From an uncultured Bacteroidales bacterium (lineage in GTDB: Bacteria > Bacteroidota > Bacteroidia > Bacteroidales > F082), in contig CAMZEK010000001.1 of NCBI GenBank assembly GCA_947305795.1, positions 62,001-126,000 of the forward strand: a stretch of DNA of 64,000 nt. Reading direction: 5' to 3'. The notes below the pieces were generated by a model. It searched no databases and had not been told where the DNA came from. It saw nothing but the letters and a program-made list of their open reading frames with translations. Shown here in pieces: positions 43,275 through 51,065 of the stretch (the stretch's first letter is position 1; each line of letters starts with the position of its first letter). The position numbers and the translations under genes are program-made.

Positions 43275-44644
43275 TTGATGTTCCAATCATAATAAAATTC
43301 ACAGTCAGAGAAATTCTCGTCGAGGCGGATGTAGGCTTTGGCGGCCTTGTCCGACACCCATTGGCCAATGGCCTGTTGTTTTTTCATGTTTAAGGCCCAA
43401 CCTTGGATGAGATTGTAGTCGTCCTTGAGGTTGGCTTGGTGTGGATCGATTTTCTTCTTCACCATCACAAGGCGGAACGCGTCCTTGTTCTCATTGGTCG
43501 TCATGGGCACGGGGTCGCTGACTTCGCCCACTTCCAAGCGGCTGATGACGAACGAAAGGTTCTTGAACTCAGGGAAATACGACTCCAGTTCAGACATGTC
43601 GGTCAAGCTGATACGATTGCCTCCCGATGCTGGATTGGTAAGGTAACCGCCGTTGCTTTTCGAGTCCTCGTCGCTGAATTTCTTACAAGCTTCCTCAAAG
43701 GTCATGTCACCATTGCGGATAAGCTGTGCCACCGAATCCAACTCGTTCTGCGCCTTTTCCAAAGCTTCTACCGGCACCTTGGCCTGAAGGAGGATATGAC
43801 GGCAGTTGACCATGTTGTCACGTTTTTCGATGAGTTGGATAATATGAAAGCCAAACTCTGTCTCCACAACGTCGGAGATTTCGCCGTCACGAAGGTTGAA
43901 AGCAACTGACTCAAATTCAGGAGTCCACTCGCCTCGACCTGTCCAACCAAGTTCACCACCTTTCGTGGCAGTAGGGTCTTCGGAATAGAGTACGGCCAAG
44001 GTGGAGAAGCTCTCACCCTCAAGAATGCGCTTGCGAATCTGGTACAGACGGTCTTTCACGCGGAGCTTCTCGTCAAGGCTGACGGGCGGACGCTTCACGA
44101 TTTGGCAAATCTCATACTCGGTTCCCACCATCGGGATGCTGTCTTGAGGCAAGTTGCGGAAGAAAGTCTTGACTTCACTAGGAGTGACGACAACGTGTTC
44201 CATGATTTTGCTCTGCACCTGTTGTTGCAGCAAGTTTTCCTTGGCAGCACGGCGCACCTCGTCCTTGATTTCCAAGATGGACTTGTTGAAATATTCCTCC
44301 AATTTCTCCTGTGAGCCCATCCTGCTGACGAAATACTGGATACGGCGGTCCAACTCGGCTTCCACTTGCTCGTCGGTGACGGTGATACTATCCATTTCCG
44401 CTTGGTTGAGCATGAGCTTCTGTAACAGCAACTCTTCCAAAACCTGACATTGCATCGATTTTGCCGTACCCGTAGCACCGCCTTCAAGCCGCATCTGCAA
44501 ATACTGGTTCTCAATGTCAGACTGTAGAACGATGTTCTTTCCCACCACCGCAACCACCTTGTCGATTACTTGAGGCTGGCGGTTTTGGGCAAACATAGGC
44601 AATGCCAACAGAAAACAGGCCATTAATATTGAATTCCGTTTCAT
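43271..44644 (-). CDS. surA: SurA-like periplasmic peptidyl-prolyl isomerase
   Basis: A 457-residue protein with a signal peptide (to about residue 19), an N-terminal SurA-type helical domain (VIDKVVAVVGKNIVLQSDIE), and two parvulin (PpiC) domains. The first spans about 170-275 (YEICQIVKRPP...GGELGWTGRGEW...FGFHIIQL) and the second about 280-395 (NCRHILLQAKV...GGYLTNP). It helps outer-membrane proteins across the periplasm to BamA. It is the third of three foldase-like genes in a row. Confidence 0.9.
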   Translation of the reverse strand: MKRNSILMACFLLALPMFAQNRQPQVIDKVVAVVGKNIVLQSDIENQYLQMRLEGGATGTAKSMQCQVLEELLLQKLMLNQAEMDSITVTDEQVEAELDRRIQYFVSRMGSQEKLEEYFNKSILEIKDEVRRAAKENLLQQQVQSKIMEHVVVTPSEVKTFFRNLPQDSIPMVGTEYEICQIVKRPPVSLDEKLRVKDRLYQIRKRILEGESFSTLAVLYSEDPTATKGGELGWTGRGEWTPEFESVAFNLRDGEISDVVETEFGFHIIQLIEKRDNMVNCRHILLQAKVPVEALEKAQNELDSVAQLIRNGDMTFEEACKKFSDEDSKSNGGYLTNPASGGNRISLTDMSELESYFPEFKNLSFVISRLEVGEVSDPVPMTTNENKDAFRLVMVKKKIDPHQANLKDDYNLIQGWALNMKKQQAIGQWVSDKAAKAYIRLDENFSDCEFYYDWNIK

Positions 44645-44657
44645 CTTGGTTCAATTT

Positions 44658-45548
44658 TTATTCATTATCATTCTGATTATTAAAAGCAGGCATCCCCACA
44701 TACACCTCAAAGGCTTGGTTCTTTTTGGCTTTTTCGTATAGTGAAGCCTTCATCCGATCAAGCAGTTCCTTTTTCCTTCGCGTGAGAATGATGCTTCGTA
44801 TGTTGTCGCGTTCCATCTCCAATGGCGTGACACTTTCTTCGAGCAGATAATCCTCGAAACGCACCATGCAGGTGTACTCGTTCCAATCGAAACACACGAA
44901 CTTGTTCTTTTTCAAGAAGCTTTCCACGTTGAAAATCTCTATCGGGACAATGCTGGTCAACTCATCCAATCGAATCCAGTTGTCAACATCCAAATAGCTC
45001 TTCACAGCGTAATAGGTCGACAAGACATCAAGGTTTTGCAACATCAGCGTGTCGCGGTCGCTCATCAACTTGTTGAACAGGTCTTTCTGCTTGCAGTTCT
45101 CGTCGAGGATGACATAAGCCACCTTCACCATGGTCGTGTGCAACTGGAAACTGTCCTTGTTTTCTTCATAATATGCCTCAATCTCTTCCTCACTGACGAT
45201 CGTATCAAGCCGTTGGTCAATGAGCTTCGTCTCATAGGTGTAAATGACAAGCGAATTGCGGTATTCTTCCACCTGTTTCTTGAGGTCAAGATCCTCCTTG
45301 CTCAAATTGTTCTCGGCCTGATGGAGCAGCACCTGCCGTTGAATCCACGAATCAATGAAGGCATTCACTCGATGCACGCTATCCATGATGCTGGTGTTTT
45401 TCGGCACAACCCCTTGAAGGTCAGATTCATAAAGATACTTGCCGTAACATTCAGCCACCACGACCTCCTTCGATTTCTTCTCAAAGAAGTCGCAGCCCTG
45501 CAAAAGCACTAGGAAAGCGAGACCGATAAGAACGCCTAATCTCTTCAT
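44658..45548 (-). CDS. Lipoprotein related to SurA/PpiC foldases
   Basis: A 296-residue lipoprotein (VLLQGCDFFEKK, Cys19). The rest is mostly helical with an N-terminal SurA-like segment (YLYESDLQGVVP...RVNAFIDSWIQRQVLLHQAE). No clear parvulin signature is present, so it may be a catalytically inactive, membrane-anchored chaperone. Its neighbours on both sides are true PpiC proteins, and its start overlaps the upstream gene by four bases (ATGA), which supports a shared role in outer-membrane protein folding. Confidence 0.75.
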   Translation of the reverse strand: MKRLGVLIGLAFLVLLQGCDFFEKKSKEVVVAECYGKYLYESDLQGVVPKNTSIMDSVHRVNAFIDSWIQRQVLLHQAENNLSKEDLDLKKQVEEYRNSLVIYTYETKLIDQRLDTIVSEEEIEAYYEENKDSFQLHTTMVKVAYVILDENCKQKDLFNKLMSDRDTLMLQNLDVLSTYYAVKSYLDVDNWIRLDELTSIVPIEIFNVESFLKKNKFVCFDWNEYTCMVRFEDYLLEESVTPLEMERDNIRSIILTRRKKELLDRMKASLYEKAKKNQAFEVYVGMPAFNNQNDNE

Positions 45549-47563
45549 TTATAAAGATTTCTAACTTTTTCCAAGACCTTCTCGTCGATAGTGACGGGAT
45601 ATTTCTTGTGCAGTGCTTCCATCCAATTGTTCTCCAACTCAACTTGATAGTCAGAGGTAACAAGCCCCTTGGCTTCCTTCAGCGTCTTTTGCTCAGGTCC
45701 GCGCAGTTCGCGGATGCAAACAATAACAGTGGATTGGTCGACGGTAGACGGAATCTCATTGATTGTTCCTACTTTCCATTCGGTCTGGTCAACATATTGG
45801 TTTTCACCTTTTTGATAATATCCTTTGCGAACATAGGCGTAGTTGATGCTGTCTCTCATCAGAATGCTACGGAGGCTATCCAAATGCGTTCCATTATTAA
45901 TCAGCTCCTTCACTTTAGGCAACGACTCAGGCCGCGTCACAGTGACGATGGTAGCCATAGCACGGTCGCTCCACATGTATTTGTCGGCATTGCGGGCATG
46001 GAACTGCTGTAGGCCTACCGTGTCTTTCACAGCCTTATCCCACACTTCACGATCCATCAGGTCAAAGAGAAGGATGCCGTCGCGGTATTCCTGAACCATC
46101 GCCTTGAACTCGGGGTACTTGTCCTCAAGGTGCGAATCGGCATAATCCAACATCTTCTCGTTGGAAAAGGTCTCGTAAAGCTGATAGGCGTATGTGGCTG
46201 GCGTGACGTACCTCTGTGGAGTTTGTTTCTCCTTGATGTAGCTGACGAATTCACTCACCTTGGTAGGTTTTCCATCGATAGTGAACAACGTAGCATCCAT
46301 ATTGACATTGGCGGCAGGTTCGTAGGCCTTGCGGAGGATGGAGCTGTCCACAGTGACCATGAAAGCCTCAATGTTTTTGTCGTTAGCCACAAAACTGTAC
46401 TCCTTCCTTATCTGATTGAGTACCAACTCCTCTGACTTCTTCGAACGTGAGTCTTTCTCAATGCGTTCGCTCAAGCCCTTGGATTCCTTCTCGAACGAAC
46501 CGACGCCCGTCTTGCTCAATAGCTTAATAATATGATAGCCGTACATGGTCCGCACCGGCTTCCCGATTTCATTAATTTCCAACGACTTACACACCTCGAT
46601 AAATTCAGGTACGATACGGCTCACGGTAAAGTTGCTCAAAGCGCCACCACGTGAAGCTGTACCTCTATCATCTGTGTATTTGCTGACTGCTTCGTTCCAG
46701 TTCTTGCCGTCTTGTTCCATCAGTTCCTTGTAGATGTTATCTGCTTTTTGCTTCATGGCGGCTTCTTCCTCGACGGATGCGTCAAAAGGCAGTTGTAGGA
46801 AGATGTGCGCCGCTTGGATGGTACCCATGGCGTCGGTGATGCTATTCACTTTGATGACATGGTAGCCAAAATCGCTGCGAACGGGCATCGAAATCTCTCC
46901 TTCCTTGGTGTTGTAGGCACCTGTCTCGAAAGGATACACCATATCAAAGACAGTGAAATAGCCCAAATCGCCACGATTGCCTTTACGAGCGGGCGACTGC
47001 TCGGTGGCTTTCATGTCCTTTGCCGAAGGGTCATCGGAATAGCGCACGGCAAGATCACCGAAATCCTCTCCATTCAAAGCCTTCTTACGGATATCCATCG
47101 CCTTGTTATAGGCTTTCAATGTGTCCGACGGCAAGGCGTGCTTGTCGCAGCGGATTAGGATATGCGAAGCACGGATATCCTTCAACTTGCGCTGGTAGGC
47201 CTCTTGCAACAATTCGTCCGTTATGTCATCGCTGCTCATGAAAGGCTTGGCCAGTTGTTTACGATAGCCTGCCAGCTCCTTTTGGAATTTCTTGGAGGTG
47301 TCCAATTGCTGGGCCTCGGCCTCCATCACTTTCATGCGAAAGTTGATGAAAAGGTCAAGGTATTCATCGACGGTTTTCTTCTCAATCACCTCGCTCTTGA
47401 GGTTGTTTTTGTAGTACACGTCCGTAAAATCCTTCACGGTGATTTTCTCGTTGCCGATGGTCATCAAAACTTCCTTGTCGAGTTTCGACTGGGCATTCAG
47501 GCATAAGGCTGGCACCATCATCGATGCCAACACAAAGGTTTTCAAAAAGTTAGTTTTTCTCAT
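45545..47563 (-). CDS. Periplasmic PpiC-type peptidyl-prolyl isomerase
   Basis: A 672-residue exported protein with a signal peptide (to about residue 25). Two parvulin domains lie in the first 360 residues: DIRASHILIRCDK...RGDLGYFTVFDMVYPFE...FGYHVIKV and QAAHIFLQLPFD...RGGALSNFTVSRIVPEF...YGYHIIKL. The C-terminal 300 residues have no motif I recognise. It heads a run of three foldase-like genes and moxR. Upstream, TAATTTTA at 47611-47618 (minus) is one base from TAnnTTTG and may be the promoter. Confidence 0.9.
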   Translation of the reverse strand: MRKTNFLKTFVLASMMVPALCLNAQSKLDKEVLMTIGNEKITVKDFTDVYYKNNLKSEVIEKKTVDEYLDLFINFRMKVMEAEAQQLDTSKKFQKELAGYRKQLAKPFMSSDDITDELLQEAYQRKLKDIRASHILIRCDKHALPSDTLKAYNKAMDIRKKALNGEDFGDLAVRYSDDPSAKDMKATEQSPARKGNRGDLGYFTVFDMVYPFETGAYNTKEGEISMPVRSDFGYHVIKVNSITDAMGTIQAAHIFLQLPFDASVEEEAAMKQKADNIYKELMEQDGKNWNEAVSKYTDDRGTASRGGALSNFTVSRIVPEFIEVCKSLEINEIGKPVRTMYGYHIIKLLSKTGVGSFEKESKGLSERIEKDSRSKKSEELVLNQIRKEYSFVANDKNIEAFMVTVDSSILRKAYEPAANVNMDATLFTIDGKPTKVSEFVSYIKEKQTPQRYVTPATYAYQLYETFSNEKMLDYADSHLEDKYPEFKAMVQEYRDGILLFDLMDREVWDKAVKDTVGLQQFHARNADKYMWSDRAMATIVTVTRPESLPKVKELINNGTHLDSLRSILMRDSINYAYVRKGYYQKGENQYVDQTEWKVGTINEIPSTVDQSTVIVCIRELRGPEQKTLKEAKGLVTSDYQVELENNWMEALHKKYPVTIDEKVLEKVRNLYK

Positions 47564-47698
47564 TGTCGTTATAATTGTTAATTATTCATTATATCGTCCG
47601 AAATGGGCGGTAAAATTACATAAAAACCGCCAAACTTCACCCAACATTTTTGTATAACGATGAAATTTGGCGGATAGTATGTCTCGCGACAGCGAGAA

Positions 47699-48109
47699 TC
47701 AAGACTTCAAGACGCCTTCCACTTGGAGTCCGTCCTCAAGTACTTGGAAGTCGTTCACGGTAATCGCGTCGAACACTGACTTCACCTGCTCGATTTGACC
47801 CAAATGAATCAGGAAATAATTGTCGGGTTGCTTCTCCAACAAACCTTCCGGAATCTTGTTTTTCAACAAGCTGAGGGCGGTATTAATCAGTGTCTCGGTA
47901 CCCTTACCTGCCGAAATCTGCACCAACAAATCGCTACCCCTCAACTCCTCGACAATCAAGTCGGCAGAAAGATCTTTCTTGATGACACCTAGATTGAGCG
48001 GATAGGTGACGTGAATAGTCTTTTCATCGACGCTAGCAAAGTAGATGGTTTGATTTGCCTTTTCTTGCAGGATATTCTGCAGTTCAGGGAAAGAAATGGA
48101 TGCTTTCAT
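47699..48109 (-). CDS. Conserved small protein of unknown function
   Basis: A 136-residue soluble protein without signal peptide or membrane segment: MKASISFPELQNILQEKANQTIYFASVDEKTIHVTYPL, then alternating strand and helix segments. Not recognised. It follows guaB by 35 bases on the same strand and is probably on the same transcript. A small 6-base hairpin near 47683-47698 after its stop is too weak to call a terminator. Confidence 0.75.
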   Translation of the reverse strand: MKASISFPELQNILQEKANQTIYFASVDEKTIHVTYPLNLGVIKKDLSADLIVEELRGSDLLVQISAGKGTETLINTALSLLKNKIPEGLLEKQPDNYFLIHLGQIEQVKSVFDAITVNDFQVLEDGLQVEGVLKS

Positions 48110-48144
48110 TGTATCTAGGATTAGCAGTAATTAGAACTTCATTT

Positions 48145-49617
48145 TCAACTTCTTTTGCTATAATTCGGTGCTTCCTGCGTAATGGTCACATCATGCGGAT
48201 GGCTTTCAAGGATGCCCGAGTTGGTGATGCGGATGAACTTGGCTTTCTTTAGGTCGTCAATGGTACGTGAGCCAGTGTAACCCATGCCTGAACGCAGTCC
48301 ACCGACCATCTGATAGATGACTTCGGAGAGTGTGCCCTTGTACGGAACACGCCCTGCGATGCCTTCAGGAACGAGTTTCTTTGCGTCCTCAACATTGTCT
48401 TGAAAATAGCGGTCTTTCGAGCCTTGCTGCATGGCTTCTATGGATCCCATTCCCCTGTAGGTCTTGAACTTACGACCTTCATAAATTATTGTGTCGCCAG
48501 GTGATTCATCTACGCCAGCAAAAAGTGAACCCGCCATAATGGACGACGCACCTGCGGCCAAGGCCTTCACAATGTCGCCCGTATAGCGGATACCGCCGTC
48601 GGCGATGACAGGGATGCCTGTGCCTTCCAAGGCTTTGCAAACATCCATGACAGCAGTGAGTTGTGGCACGCCGATGCCAGCTACCACGCGCGTCGTGCAG
48701 ATGGAACCAGGGCCAATGCCTACCTTGATAGCGTCAGCACCAGCCTCGGCTAGAGCTTTGGCAGCCTCAGCAGTGGCCACATTGCCCGCCACAATATCAA
48801 TGTCAGGATAGTTATTCTTCAGGTTGCGCACCATATCGATGACGCCTTGCGAATGTCCATGAGCCGTATCAACGACCAAGGCATCCACTCCCGCATCCAC
48901 GAGAGCTGCGGCACGTTCGAGGGTATTGGAAGCAATACCCACGGCAGCGGCCACACGTAGGCGGCCCCGTGAGTCTTTGCAAGCGTTGGGACGCGCCTTC
49001 ACCTTGATAATGTCCTTATAGGTAATGAGGCCGACAAGGTGGTTGTCCTTATCAACGACGGGCAGTTTCTCAATCTTGTGCTCTTGCAGGATGTCAGCGG
49101 CCTTCTCGAAAGAAACTTCCATCGTGGTGATGAGGTTTTCCTTCGTCATCACCTCGGCGATGGGACGCTCCAAGCCACGCTCGAAACGAAGGTCACGGTT
49201 GGTAACGATGCCAACCAGCACATTGCTGCTGTCCACTACCGGAATGCCGCCGATGTGGTACTCGCTCATCAGGTTGAGGGCATCTTTCACGGTAGCATCC
49301 ACATGGATGGTCACGGGGTCGCTGATCATGCCGTTTTCGGCGCGCTTCACCTTGCGCACCTCGGCGGCCTGCTTGCCAATGGTCATGTTCTTATGCAACA
49401 CGCCAATGCCACCTTCCTGCGCGATGGCGATGGCCATCCGCGACTCCGTCACGGTATCCATACCAGCCGAAACCACAGGGATATTGAGGTCGATATTGCG
49501 TGAGAATTTGGTCTTCAGGCTTGTCTCGCGGGGGAGCACATTACTATAGGAAGGCACCAGAAGGACGTCATCGTAGGTCAGGCCTTCACCAACAAATTTT
49601 TCGTTATCGAGTGACAT
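48145..49617 (-). CDS. guaB: Inosine-5'-monophosphate dehydrogenase
   Basis: A 490-residue IMPDH, the NAD-dependent step from IMP to XMP in guanine nucleotide synthesis. The catalytic loop [11 protein letters not shown] holds the active Cys, [18 protein letters not shown] binds phosphate, and [15 protein letters not shown] is the flap region. A pair of CBS domains is inserted after about residue 90 ([18 protein letters not shown]...). Length is normal. It has a promoter at 49641-49648. Confidence 0.97.
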   Translation of the reverse strand: MSLDNEKFVGEGLTYDDVLLVPSYSNVLPRETSLKTKFSRNIDLNIPVVSAGMDTVTESRMAIAIAQEGGIGVLHKNMTIGKQAAEVRKVKRAENGMISDPVTIHVDATVKDALNLMSEYHIGGIPVVDSSNVLVGIVTNRDLRFERGLERPIAEVMTKENLITTMEVSFEKAADILQEHKIEKLPVVDKDNHLVGLITYKDIIKVKARPNACKDSRGRLRVAAAVGIASNTLERAAALVDAGVDALVVDTAHGHSQGVIDMVRNLKNNYPDIDIVAGNVATAEAAKALAEAGADAIKVGIGPGSICTTRVVAGIGVPQLTAVMDVCKALEGTGIPVIADGGIRYTGDIVKALAAGASSIMAGSLFAGVDESPGDTIIYEGRKFKTYRGMGSIEAMQQGSKDRYFQDNVEDAKKLVPEGIAGRVPYKGTLSEVIYQMVGGLRSGMGYTGSRTIDDLKKAKFIRITNSGILESHPHDVTITQEAPNYSKRS

Positions 49618-49640
49618 AATGTGTAGATTTAATTAATCTG

Positions 49641-49648
49641 CAAAGGTA
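49641..49648 (-). promoter_or_regulatory. -7 promoter element for guaB
   Basis: TACCTTTG on the minus strand, full TAnnTTTG match, 24 bases from the ATG. Confidence 0.65.
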
Positions 49649-49687
49649 GAAAAATAATCTCAATACGTGTGGAAATGGGCAAAAAAA

Positions 49688-49714
49688 TCTCCCCCGAAAG
49701 CCTTTCAGGGGAGA
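49688..49714 (-). terminator. Intrinsic terminator after the skp/ompH genes
   Basis: A near-perfect 13-base stem with one mismatch (49688-49700 against 49702-49714; a few inner bases must form the loop), followed in the minus direction by seven T. It lies 28 bases after the last skp-type gene and ends the envelope operon before guaB. Confidence 0.85.
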
Positions 49715-49741
49715 CTCGTGACAGCTTTGCTGTTTCTATGT

Positions 49742-50257
49742 TTACTTGATTCCCAACTTGGCCTTCACGTCTTTGGTGACGTCAATGGCGTCGTCGCCTA
49801 CATAGACGGCAGCACCCGTGGCCAAATCCAATATGTATGAGTAACCTTTCTCCTTGCCAACGTTATTGATGGCGGTTTGGATCTTCTCTAGGATGGGCGA
49901 CAACAACTCGGCGCGCTTGGCTTCAAATTCCTGCTCGGCATTGGCCTGGAATTGTTGGATTCGGTTCTGAATGTCGATAATTTCCTTTTCCTTCGACTGT
50001 TTCACCAAATTCGACATGGTGGCTTGGTTGGCCTCATAATCCTGCATCTTGGTCTGATACTCGGAGGCCATGGTTTGAAGCTGAGCCTGAAGCTCATTGT
50101 AATACTTTTCCAAGTCTTTTTCGGCCTTGGCCTTGTCAGGCATGACATCCAAGATTTCCGCCGTGTTGACATGGGCAATCTTCACTTGGGCGTTGGTCAC
50201 TCCACTCATCACAAAGAGGGCGACTCCCAAAAACAAAACTCTGAACAATTTCTTCAT
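49742..50257 (-). CDS. Skp/OmpH-family periplasmic chaperone, copy 2
   Basis: A 171-residue protein with a signal peptide (to about residue 23) and a long helical coiled-coil (KAEKDLEKYYNELQAQLQTMASEYQTKMQDYEANQ), the Skp jellyfish-arm pattern. KVKIAHVNTAEILDVMPDKAKAE is the family N-terminus. Skp holds unfolded outer-membrane proteins. It is a paralogue of the gene just upstream and has its own promoter at 50307-50314. Confidence 0.9.
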   Translation of the reverse strand: MKKLFRVLFLGVALFVMSGVTNAQVKIAHVNTAEILDVMPDKAKAEKDLEKYYNELQAQLQTMASEYQTKMQDYEANQATMSNLVKQSKEKEIIDIQNRIQQFQANAEQEFEAKRAELLSPILEKIQTAINNVGKEKGYSYILDLATGAAVYVGDDAIDVTKDVKAKLGIK

Positions 50258-50306
50258 TTTATTGATTTTTAATGATTTAACTCTATTTTTTCTCTGAATC
50301 AGGCTG

Positions 50307-50314
50307 CAAAGATA
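50307..50314 (-). promoter_or_regulatory. -7 promoter element for the second skp/ompH gene
   Basis: TATCTTTG on the minus strand, full TAnnTTTG match, 50 bases from the ATG at 50257, in the gap between the two skp copies. Confidence 0.6.
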
Positions 50315-50347
50315 AGAATAATTCGTGTCCGCTTGCCTATCATGACA

Positions 50348-50974
50348 TTATTTCTTGGTTTTTGTGCTACCGCCTGTCGTCGTTCCACTTCCCGTATTGC
50401 CTGCCTTACGGCGGTCTTCACGGCGCACAGTCTGCATGACGTTGCCCAACTGGTCAAGCACATCATCGCTCACGTCGTTCTTGTCATTGGCATAAAGGAC
50501 GGACGTGCCAGAAGCAAGGTCAAGAATAAAGGCATAGTTTTTCGTCTGAGCAAGTTCCTGCATGGCAGTGTAAATCTTCTCTTGGATGGGCTGTACCAAT
50601 TCGGTACGTTTCTGGTAAAGCTGGCCTTCCGAGCCGAAATACCGCATTTGCAAGTTCTTGGCTTCTTGCTCCTTGGCAATAATGGCCTGCTCGCGGGCAT
50701 TTTTCTGGTCCTCAGAAAGGAGCAGTTTTTCAGTTTGATACTTGGAGTACATCTCCTCCACCTTGTCGAAAGCAGCTTTCACTTCCTGCTGCCATTTGGT
50801 CGACAAGGCCTCGAGTTCTGCTTGAGCGTCGCCGTATTCAGGAATGTTTGCCATGATGTATTCCGAATCGACATAAACGATTTTTTGGGCGCCACCTACC
50901 AACTGGGCTTGGGCACACACAATGCCGCCAAAAACCAAAGCGGCGGCCAAAACTAAGGATTTAAATGCTTTCAT
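50348..50974 (-). CDS. Skp/OmpH-family periplasmic chaperone, copy 1
   Basis: A 208-residue Skp-like protein with a signal peptide (to about residue 24), QKIVYVDSEYIMANIPEYGDAQAEL, a long coiled-coil, and a C-terminal low-complexity tail rich in Gly, Thr and Ser (NTGSGTTTGGSTKTKK) absent from copy 2. It follows bamA by 91 bases on the same strand, the usual placing of skp in Bacteroidota. Confidence 0.9.
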   Translation of the reverse strand: MKAFKSLVLAAALVFGGIVCAQAQLVGGAQKIVYVDSEYIMANIPEYGDAQAELEALSTKWQQEVKAAFDKVEEMYSKYQTEKLLLSEDQKNAREQAIIAKEQEAKNLQMRYFGSEGQLYQKRTELVQPIQEKIYTAMQELAQTKNYAFILDLASGTSVLYANDKNDVSDDVLDQLGNVMQTVRREDRRKAGNTGSGTTTGGSTKTKK

Positions 50975-51065
50975 TTTTTCTATTATTTGTTTGTTCTGTT
51001 TTTCTTTATCAATAATCGTTCCAAATTTTCAAAGTGCAAAACCCATCACTGTTTCTATCTCCAAA

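Noticed and set aside
47676-47698. Terminator after the small gene at 47699-48109
   Set aside because: Only a 6-base hairpin with no T tract was found.
50333-50956. A 207-codon plus-strand open frame over the first skp gene
   Set aside because: Antisense shadow; the skp-type protein on the minus strand has a signal peptide and coiled-coil.
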